A program made the position numbers and the translations under genes. This document shows, piece by piece, positions 24,321 through 29,390 of a DNA stretch of 29,390 bases; positions within the stretch are counted from its first letter, which is position 1; the number at the start of each line of letters is the position of its first letter. The stretch comes from JAAYBQ01 sp035403465. GTDB taxonomy: Bacteria; Spirochaetota; UBA4802; UBA5550. The stretch lies in assembly GCA_035403465.1 (NCBI GenBank), contig DAONFG010000039.1, forward strand, positions 1-29,390. The letters are read 5' to 3'. The notes below the pieces were generated by a model. It did not search any database, was not told the origin of the DNA, and was given only the letters and a program-made list of their open reading frames with translations.

Positions 24321-25151
24321 ATGGCACTGACAAGAGACCGTGACGGTAAACGGCTGCATGTAAAAAGCAGGCTTATGGGCGAAAGCCTTGTGAGCCATAA
24401 GCTAATTGATGAACTGGAATTACCTGCCCAGGAGAGGCTTTTTCCCAATGTGAGTATTTTAAAGATCGGGGGACAGTCAATCTGCGACAGGGGTAAACAT
24501 GCACTCCCGCAGGTTATTGACGAAATTGCCCATAACAAAAAGAAGCATAAAATGCTCCTTACAACAGGAGGGGGGACCCGCAGCAGGCATATATATTCCA
24601 TAGGCCTTGAACTTGGTATGCCCACCGGGATTATTGCAAAATTCGGATCAACCATTTCCGAACAGAATGCCCTTCTTGTGTCAGTGCTGCTTGCACCCCA
24701 TGGCGGAATACTCATCGATGACGACTCGCTTGTTAAACTTTCACAGTACTTTGCGCAGGGGAGTCTTCCCGTAATTCACGGGATGCCGCCTTATGACCTT
24801 TATGCCCTGCCTCCTGCAAAGGGGAGGATACCAATACACAGGACAGATGTAGGTACACTGATACTTGCCGATCTCCTGGGTGTGAAGAATGTCATCTTCA
24901 TCAAGGATGAAAAAGGTCTCTACACCGGTGATCCGAAAAAAGATCCGGGCGTGAAATTTATATCCAAAGTATCAGCAGATGAACTTCAGAAAATGGAACT
25001 AGATGACCTGATAATCGAACGGCCATGCCTGGACATTCTAAAAAACAGCAGTGTCATAAAAAGTATTCAGATCATCAACGGACTTGAAAAAGGGAACATA
25101 ACAAAATCCCTTAACGGGAAGCATGTTGGGACAATTATCTACAGCAGCTGA
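24321..25151 (+). CDS. Molybdenum storage protein-like (amino-acid kinase fold)
   Basis: 276 residues closely resembling the MosA/MosB subunits of Azotobacter molybdenum storage protein and UMP-kinase-like relatives. Shared segments: ILKIGGQSICDRG (nucleotide phosphate loop), MLLTTGGGTRSRHIYSIGLE, IHGMPPYDLYALPP, IPIHRTDVGTLILADLLG, FIKDEKGLYTGDPKKD and the C-terminal INGLEKGNIT followed by GKHVGTIIYSS. In the known complex an alpha3beta3 cage uses ATP to pack polynuclear Mo/W oxide. Here only one subunit gene is present (the 74-residue neighbour is not a kinase fold), so a homohexamer or another function is possible. Standard pyrH would lack the long basic N-terminus (MALTRDRDGKRLHVKSRLMG). 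SD AAAGGA is upstream. Confidence 0.88.
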   Translation: MALTRDRDGKRLHVKSRLMGESLVSHKLIDELELPAQERLFPNVSILKIGGQSICDRGKHALPQVIDEIAHNKKKHKMLLTTGGGTRSRHIYSIGLELGMPTGIIAKFGSTISEQNALLVSVLLAPHGGILIDDDSLVKLSQYFAQGSLPVIHGMPPYDLYALPPAKGRIPIHRTDVGTLILADLLGVKNVIFIKDEKGLYTGDPKKDPGVKFISKVSADELQKMELDDLIIERPCLDILKNSSVIKSIQIINGLEKGNITKSLNGKHVGTIIYSS

Positions 25152-25299
25152 TTGAGAATTGTTCCATCTCACAAAATCCGTGCCCTGGAGCACAACGTGT
25201 AAGCACGCTGGTATTAATATATTGCACCGCCGGGGTACGAAGATACAGGCCCATCTTAACGTAAAAAATATTTTACTCTGACATATTCTTTAAATCTTC

Positions 25300-25327
25300 T
25301 TGACTCGCATGTAATTATTGATATTAT
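25300..25327 (+). promoter_or_regulatory. Promoter overlapping the first ATG of a small gene cluster
   Basis: -35 TTGACT (25300-25305), 16-base spacer, -10 TATTAT (25322-25327). The -10 overlaps the ATG at 25326, so transcription would begin near 25334 and the first usable in-frame start would be the ATG at 25338, giving an essentially leaderless message. No SD precedes either ATG, which fits. Confidence 0.6.
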
Positions 25328-25517
25328 GCAAAACGTTATGTTTGATGATACTAAAAAAATATCTGAGATCTGCGAGTTTATTAATTCAGTAATTATTTCG
25401 GACAGAGAGATGTTCGCAGAAAGGATGGTTCATCTTAAAAGTGACATTGGTGCGTCTCTGGCAAAGAATTTTAAGGGGAGCAGAGGGGAACTCGATTTTC
25501 TCCTGCGCAGACTGTGA
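25326..25517 (+). CDS. Small 63-residue protein, unknown
   Basis: Reads MQNVMFDDTKKISEICEFIN onward and ends LDFLLRRL; mostly helical with mixed charge, no membrane segment. The annotated ATG (25326) overlaps a promoter -10, so the ATG at 25338 (fifth residue) is the more likely start. Its stop codon overlaps the ATG of the next gene by one base (TGATG), showing translational coupling and supporting that it is real. Family unknown. Confidence 0.65.
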   Translation: MQNVMFDDTKKISEICEFINSVIISDREMFAERMVHLKSDIGASLAKNFKGSRGELDFLLRRL

Positions 25518-25714
25518 TGCCTACTGCGTTGTGGCTGATTAAACTTGCTGTTTTTTTTCTGACATCATACATTACCGCCAGGATGCTGCTAAAATTTTTT
25601 CTTAAACGCAACAGTAATGCGGCTGCCTCTGACCCGGAGATTATTGCTTTATCAGTTATTTCGGGTGCAGTTGCCACGGGACTGGTGATGTTTGTGGTGA
25701 AAAGAATTATTTGA
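25517..25714 (+). CDS. Small two-helix membrane protein, unknown
   Basis: 65 residues from the ATG at 25517, which shares its A with the upstream stop codon (TGATG). Two transmembrane segments are evident: about residues 5-25 (LWLIKLAVFFLTSYITARML) and 42-60 (IIALSVISGAVATGLVMFVV), with a short basic-to-polar loop containing KRNSNAAASDPE. No SD of its own, consistent with coupling to the 63-residue gene. Function unknown. Confidence 0.7.
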   Translation: MPTALWLIKLAVFFLTSYITARMLLKFFLKRNSNAAASDPEIIALSVISGAVATGLVMFVVKRII

Positions 25715-25754
25715 TTTTCCCGTCAGTATGAAGTATATTTAAATAGAGGATGTT

Positions 25755-25919
25755 ATGGAAGTTCAGAATATATCAGGAAGCGATGTTGTTGCAAGCCGGT
25801 TCACTGCTGAGTACTCCCCGAAGACCGAGAATGCCCCGCAGGACAACAGGAACGAAGAGGTGCGCAGTGAAAGACCCCCTGAACCGAACAAGGGTGCTAA
25901 TGTGGACCGTCTTGCATAG
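25755..25919 (+). CDS. Small 54-residue acidic/disordered protein, unknown
   Basis: ATG at 25755 with AGAGGA at 25745-25750. The sequence begins MEVQNISGSDVVASRFTAEY, is rich in Pro, Glu, Asn and Arg in the middle, and ends ANVDRLA. It resembles in style the very short proteins starting MEV/MDV and ending with a conserved hydrophobic tail that are often labelled putative motility proteins, but I cannot assign it. It follows the two-helix gene by 40 bases in the same direction; its stop lies 17 bases before the convergent helicase gene. Confidence 0.6.
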   Translation: MEVQNISGSDVVASRFTAEYSPKTENAPQDNRNEEVRSERPPEPNKGANVDRLA

Positions 25920-25936
25920 AATTTTTTCACTCAGGA

Positions 25937-27265
25937 TCATTCGCCTTTGTAACCGCATTCAGCAATAAACCGTGGTATCTTCCCCTTATTATCTGTCTCA
26001 TAAATAATATGCATCTCACGTCGTGCGCGTGTGAGGGCAACATAAAAAAGTCGCCGTTCATCTTCAATATCCGTGTCCATGTCCGGAATGAGGTTGTCGT
26101 CTACACCGGAAATAATCACACAATCGAATTCGAGTCCCTTTGATGCATGCATTGTAAGTAATGAGGGGTAGTCCCCGACGCATGAAATTAATCTCCGCAA
26201 TCTGTCGCCTTGATAATTGTTCCTGTAAAGTACGGCGCAGGTGCACGATTCATCCCCGGCATTGACTATGCGTGAAACAATATCCGCTTCATCTATAAAG
26301 TTTTTTGCGTGGTGGAACAGTACCCTGCCGCCTTTACCATTCGCTGAGACGATTTTCTTCTTTGACCTGAAAGAGTTGTGACGTATAAACAGGTTTGATA
26401 CATGGACGATTTCTTTATATGACCTGTAGTTTACTGTCAGTTTGTGGATATTCGCACCGGGAAAGAAACGCCGTGCATTCACCAGGTATTCCACACGTGC
26501 ATTGCGGAACCTGTATATGGCCTGGTAATCGTCGCCTACCATGAAAATATTTGCATTATCACCCGTAACAAGTGAAAGCAGGGAGAAGTCTTCATCAGAC
26601 GTGTCCTGGAACTCGTCGATAAAAATGAACATGTATTTAGCCTGGACTTTTTTTCTCAGTTTTTCACTGGAGGAGAGGAGTGCGGCTGCATGAGCGGTCA
26701 TATCGGTATAGTCTATGAGTGAGTTCTCGTGTTTATATAACCTGTATTCCTCCCTGAACTGTTCCATCTGCAGATTGAGCCCGCTTTTAGAGATCCTTGC
26801 CGCTGTTTTGGGCTGGAAGGGTTTCTGTTTGTTAATGATTTTCATCACTGCGTCGTACGGGATTCCCATGAACCGTTCCGGATCTCTCATGAAAAGTTTC
26901 TGCCTGATTGAGGTTTCGTGTTCTATGTCGATTACCCCGGGGAATGATTCCATTCCTGAGTGCTCCAGGTATAATTCGCTGTTTTCCATGAGCATACGCA
27001 GGCAGAACGAGTGGAATGTGCCTGCAAAGGCTGAACTGAAGTCGATCCCTGACGAACCGGTCAGCCGTTCACGGATCTCTTCTGCCGCTCTCCTGCTGAA
27101 GGTAAGGATCAGCAGGTTTTCAGGATGCAGGCTGAATTCCTTTACAGTGCTGTTAATCCGTTCAATCATTGTGCGGGTTTTTCCTGTGCCAGGTCCGGCA
27201 ATGACAAGGTGGATACCCTTTTCCGGCCGTGATGCGTTTATCTGCTGTTTGTTGAAGTCTCCCAT
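25937..27265 (-). CDS. Compact UvrD/PcrA-like superfamily 1 helicase
   Basis: 442 residues, shorter than typical UvrD/Rep (about 650-740), yet every core motif is present: Q-motif FNKQQ, motif I AGPGTGKT (24-30), Ia TFSRRAAEEIRERL, II FIDEFQDT, III VGDDYQAIYRFRNA, IV NYRS, V TMHASKGLEFDCVII and VI RRLFYVALTRARREM. The missing length corresponds mainly to the 2B and part of the 1B subdomains, which regulate unwinding. ATP-dependent 3'-5' translocation on DNA is expected. No good SD precedes the ATG. It lies alone, convergent with the small-gene cluster; an inverted repeat (27285-27337) is just upstream. Confidence 0.92.
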   Translation of the reverse strand: MGDFNKQQINASRPEKGIHLVIAGPGTGKTRTMIERINSTVKEFSLHPENLLILTFSRRAAEEIRERLTGSSGIDFSSAFAGTFHSFCLRMLMENSELYLEHSGMESFPGVIDIEHETSIRQKLFMRDPERFMGIPYDAVMKIINKQKPFQPKTAARISKSGLNLQMEQFREEYRLYKHENSLIDYTDMTAHAAALLSSSEKLRKKVQAKYMFIFIDEFQDTSDEDFSLLSLVTGDNANIFMVGDDYQAIYRFRNARVEYLVNARRFFPGANIHKLTVNYRSYKEIVHVSNLFIRHNSFRSKKKIVSANGKGGRVLFHHAKNFIDEADIVSRIVNAGDESCTCAVLYRNNYQGDRLRRLISCVGDYPSLLTMHASKGLEFDCVIISGVDDNLIPDMDTDIEDERRLFYVALTRARREMHIIYETDNKGKIPRFIAECGYKGE

Positions 27266-27284
27266 ATATGTAATACGCCGGAGG

Positions 27285-27337
27285 AGATCGGAATGAAAAA
27301 TTTTTCTATTTCATGATAAAATATTTTATTCCGATCT
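27285..27337. repeat. Inverted repeat upstream of the helicase gene
   Basis: Perfect 10-base arms AGATCGGAAT (27285-27294) and ATTCCGATCT (27328-27337), with pairing continuing imperfectly inward through A/T-rich sequence. It starts 20 bases before the helicase ATG, so it may be an operator, an attenuating hairpin in the leader, or a mobile-repeat end. Confidence 0.6.
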
Positions 27338-27447
27338 GCACCCTGTTTATAGATTATAATGGACTCCCTCCGAGAAGAGTCTCAGGGTCTCCCCGCAGGA
27401 ATGAAAAGAAGTTTCGAATAAATACTTGTTTAATTTTTAACATAGTA

Positions 27448-27477
27448 TTGACTAATGACACATAAAGTATGTATTAT
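27448..27477 (+). promoter_or_regulatory. Promoter of a short transcript with small ORF
   Basis: -35 TTGACT (27448-27453), 18-base spacer, -10 TATTAT (27472-27477). The start near 27485 and the terminator at 27671-27712 define a transcript of roughly 230 bases. Confidence 0.6.
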
Positions 27478-27565
27478 TAAAGTGTACTTCGTTTTGTAAA
27501 GATCACAGTAATTTAAGTACCAGGTTGCAGAGGGACGTATTATCACAAAACAGAGGAGACCTGAT

Positions 27566-27769
27566 ATGGAAAAAAAAGTGAAGGAGCTACGGAGGGGAGT
27601 AAGGCTGGACATAAAGAAACCTCCAAAGGCGGAGACGCCTAAAACTATCTACAACCGCAAGGAGAAGCATAAAGATGGCCGCGATAATGAAAGTTTCCGG
27701 CCATCTTTTTTTCTGACCGAAAAAGGAATCGTCCCGTTTTTTTTGTTGTTTAAAAAACCACCGATGTAA
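27566..27769 (+). CDS. Small basic ORF that runs through its own terminator
   Basis: 67 codons with a good SD (GAGGAG, seven bases before the ATG). The first ~43 residues are strongly basic (MEKKVKELRRGVRLDIKKPP, then KTIYNRKEKHKDGRD), in the style of short basic proteins ending KYDRKKEK in other bacteria. The stop codon (27767-27769) lies after a strong intrinsic terminator, whose hairpin and T-run would be translated as GRDNESFRPSFF. Most transcripts would thus end without a stop codon. Either the real product is the basic N-terminal part released by trans-translation, the original stop was lost, or the RNA is not translated as such. Confidence 0.5.
   Translation: MEKKVKELRRGVRLDIKKPPKAETPKTIYNRKEKHKDGRDNESFRPSFFLTEKGIVPFFLLFKKPPM
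27671..27712 (+). terminator. Intrinsic terminator inside the small basic ORF
   Basis: Stem AAAGATGGCCG/CGGCCATCTTT (27671-27681 with 27698-27708), 16-base loop, followed by a run of seven T (27706-27712). On the minus strand the hairpin is followed only by TTTATG, so the plus direction is favoured. Confidence 0.85.
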
Positions 27770-27788
27770 ATATCAAACTATAATCAGT

Positions 27789-27977
27789 AAAAAAGTTAAC
27801 CACAGGGGCACAGAGCACACAGAGAGTTGAGATTTTATATATTTTGATACCCTATTTTACCGGAATATCATTGTGTTTGACTGTAAAAACTTATACTTTG
27901 ATAGTTCCGATTGTTGCAAACGGCAGAAAATTATTAATCTCTGTGTCCTCCATATCTCTGTGGCAAAAAAACTTTTA
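27789..27977. repeat. Palindromic intergenic repeat element (CACAGAG-type)
   Basis: Left arm 27789-27826 (AAAAAAGTTAACCACAGGGG, then CACAGAG-type units) and right arm about 27939-27977 (CTCTGTGTCCTCC, then CTCTGTGGCAAAAAAACTTT) are imperfect reverse complements around a ~110-base A/T-rich centre. Elements with the arms TTAACCACAGAG...CTCTGTGG recur in many environmental bacterial genomes as non-coding dispersed repeats, as I recall. No coding sequence inside; it lies just before the 116-residue gene and may carry its leader. Confidence 0.7.
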
Positions 27978-28004
27978 CTTAAAGATTAAATACAGGGGAT
28001 CATT

Positions 28005-28355
28005 ATGGGACTTTTTTGTGCTCCGGGAATGAAGGAATATAAACGAATAGCAGGCATGAACATAGGCCGAACAGCAATAATCCTTGTTACAAGGAACGGG
28101 AAAAAGTCCCCTGAATCAAGGTTCGCGCTGGTAGTGGAAACTCCCAGGCAGTTCACGATTAAAATGAACGAACTGAAGTTCTTTTACAAGTCATTCTCGG
28201 CGAAATACCCGGTTGAGGATGAGTATACATACTGCAGGTTCTTCCCGTACGAGGGTGTGTTCGAGCTTGGCCCGGACAGTATCAGGCTGCGTAGCACCGG
28301 CGAGAGTATCATGATAAAAAAAGTCCCCTATTACGAGGGATTACTGGACAGGTGA
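28005..28355 (+). CDS. Unknown 116-residue protein
   Basis: Starts at an ATG preceded by AGGGGATC (SD). The protein has a beta-rich look (IGRTAIILVTRNGKK, SRFALVVETPRQFTIKMNEL) followed by aromatic segments (YTYCRFFPYEGVFELG) and ends VPYYEGLLDR. No signal peptide or membrane helix; two Cys. The stop lies two bases from the end of the convergent radical SAM gene. No family recognised. Confidence 0.72.
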   Translation: MGLFCAPGMKEYKRIAGMNIGRTAIILVTRNGKKSPESRFALVVETPRQFTIKMNELKFFYKSFSAKYPVEDEYTYCRFFPYEGVFELGPDSIRLRSTGESIMIKKVPYYEGLLDR

Positions 28356-28357
28356 TT

Positions 28358-29236
28358 CTACAGCCCGCGCATATGTTCGGGCTTGATGAGTGACGGGTCC
28401 CTCTTCTCAAGCACCCCGTTTATTAACGCAAGCATCTTCTTCCGGTCTTTCTGCAGCGTGCCGTTTACAGGCAGGTAATTTGAGGCATGTATGCCTACGA
28501 ACTTCAGGCCGTCGATTGTTATATTCTCAAATAATATTTTCATCTCTTCCAGTGTTTCAAAGGCATCGGGGAGTTCGAACTCGCCCCTTTTCATTTTTGT
28601 GTAGAGCACGGTCCCGGGCACAGGTGTTATGGTGAGCGCCGCAAGGTATTCAGGTTTCATTTCGTTTGTTATTTTTGCAGTGGCGATTGCGTGTTCAATT
28701 GAACGTTTACCGCGTCCGGCCAGTCCCAGGAGCACCATGGATGAAAGGTTTATACCGGCATGCCTCAGGTTGAGTCCTGCCCGGAGCATTTCGTCATATC
28801 CGGCACCCTTGTTCACCTCGCGTAGCAGCCGGTCATCCCCTGTTTCTACTCCAAGGTATGCCTTGGTTAGCCCGGCGTTACGGAGTGCCGCAAGTTCGGA
28901 CATGGTTTTTTTCAGTATGCTTATGGGGCCTGCATAAGTCCCGACATGGCGCAGTGCGGGGAATGCGTTTTTCAGCTCTGCAAGTATCTCAAGCAGCATT
29001 GATGTTTCGATTGCAATGGCATCACCGTCGCAGAGAAATACTTTTTCAACATTTCCCATCTGCGCCGCGGCCATGAGTATATCCTCTTTTATTTCGGACA
29101 GGGGTCGTATCCTGAATTTCTTGTCCTTGTACATGCCGCAGAAAGTACACCCGTTATGTGAACACCCGATTGTACACTGGAGCAGGTAGCTGTTTGCCTC
29201 GCTGAACGGCCTGAATATGTTTCCTTCGTATCTCAT
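28358..29236 (-). CDS. Radical SAM protein
   Basis: 292 residues with the radical SAM cluster motif CSHNGCTFCGMY (C25, C30, C33, Cx4Cx2C), as in a group of Elp3/COG1032-like proteins of unknown substrate. Other landmarks are VFLCDGDAIAIETS (nucleotide/SAM region), LGVETGDDRLLREVNKGA and SSMVLLGLAGRGKRSIEHAI. No B12 domain is visible. It is separated by only two bases from the downstream end of a YdcZ-type transporter gene transcribed in the same direction, suggesting an operon. Function unknown. Confidence 0.9.
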   Translation of the reverse strand: MRYEGNIFRPFSEANSYLLQCTIGCSHNGCTFCGMYKDKKFRIRPLSEIKEDILMAAAQMGNVEKVFLCDGDAIAIETSMLLEILAELKNAFPALRHVGTYAGPISILKKTMSELAALRNAGLTKAYLGVETGDDRLLREVNKGAGYDEMLRAGLNLRHAGINLSSMVLLGLAGRGKRSIEHAIATAKITNEMKPEYLAALTITPVPGTVLYTKMKRGEFELPDAFETLEEMKILFENITIDGLKFVGIHASNYLPVNGTLQKDRKKMLALINGVLEKRDPSLIKPEHMRGL

Positions 29237-29238
29237 TT

Positions 29239-29390
29239 CTAACCCATTCTTATAAAAAATATGCCGGCGATTATAAACACGATGCCGATTACTTTCATCA
29301 GGCTCACCGGCTGTACCTGGTATCCCGCCAGACCGAAATGATCGAGCACAAGGGATGTTATCATCTGCCCCGCAAGTATAAGCGCCAGCA
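29239..29390 (-). CDS. DMT-superfamily transporter, YdcZ/DUF606 type, 3' end
   Basis: The last 49 residues of a small membrane transporter; the gene extends beyond the window. The sequence (LALILAGQMITSLVLDHFGL, then a segment ending FIIAGIFFIRMG) matches the end of DUF606/YdcZ proteins, whose C-terminus has the GQxxxSLxxDHFGL pattern followed by a last transmembrane helix. Its stop is two bases before the radical SAM start, so both genes are probably co-transcribed. Confidence 0.85.
   Translation of the reverse strand, partial: LALILAGQMITSLVLDHFGLAGYQVQPVSLMKVIGIVFIIAGIFFIRMG

Noticed and set aside
27285..27294. AGATCGGAAT considered as sequencing-adapter contamination
   Set aside because: It diverges from the adapter after nine bases and forms a perfect inverted repeat with native sequence.
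27789..27977. CACAGAG units considered as CRISPR or attachment sites
   Set aside because: Only two inverted arms, no regular spacing and no integrase.
24059..28355. Possible homology between the 74-residue protein and the 116-residue protein (both have RFALV)
   Set aside because: Beyond this short match the sequences do not align.

Overview
The window looks like chromosome of a Gram-negative bacterium with moderate GC. I favour a spirochaete-like lineage (Spirochaetota) with moderate confidence. The supporting signs are an F-type ATP synthase operon followed by a long acidic protein whose C-terminus resembles short helical tails I associate with spirochaetes, an envelope-gene operon, several TTG/GTG starts with clear Shine-Dalgarno (SD) sequences, and the density of signalling and lineage-specific small proteins. 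No rRNA, tRNA, IS element, phage module or CRISPR array was seen.

Layout. Positions 1-3.2 kb hold the end of the ATP synthase operon (atpA 3' end, atpG, atpD, atpC), closed by a strong terminator. Positions 3.4-7.7 kb hold three co-directional genes: a long acidic protein of unknown function, a GAF-GAF protein with a degenerate GGDEF domain, and a sulfatase-modifying-factor-like protein that lacks the catalytic cysteines. Positions 13.1-7.8 kb, minus strand, form one tightly packed operon: small membrane protein, M15 carboxypeptidase-like protein, B12-type radical SAM/TPR protein, YggS, ProC, LysM-M23 peptidase, and a short ORF resembling the N-terminus of apolipoprotein N-acyltransferase. 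A good promoter lies at its head. Positions 13.4-16.5 kb, plus strand, carry a class-I glutamine-amidotransferase-like (C26) hydrolase, then a C39-like cysteine peptidase directly followed by a RimK-type ATP-grasp ligase with its own N-terminal domain. This is the best candidate here for an uncharacterised peptide/amide-forming system.

Positions 18.2-16.6 kb, minus strand, hold a nitronate-monooxygenase-like flavoprotein (catalytic His replaced by Leu) and an AlkD-type DNA glycosylase. Positions 18.5-22.4 kb hold a secreted or lipidated MORN-repeat protein with an embedded non-MORN domain, an unknown protein, and a Na+/phosphate cotransporter-like protein fused to a PhoU-like tail. Positions 23.6-22.5 kb, minus strand, hold a structured leader, a 55-residue protein and a HAD phosphatase. 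Positions 24.0-25.2 kb carry a 74-residue protein plus a homologue of molybdenum storage protein subunits. Positions 25.3-25.9 kb are a run of three very small genes. A compact UvrD-like helicase, a small basic ORF that runs through its own terminator, a palindromic repeat element, an unknown 116-residue protein, a radical SAM protein and the end of a YdcZ/DUF606 transporter complete the window.

The least ordinary parts are the C26/C39/RimK set, the molybdenum-storage homologue with its small partner, the GAF/pseudo-GGDEF/pseudo-FGE trio, the structured leader near 23.5 kb, and the small ORF without a stop codon before its terminator near 27.6 kb.
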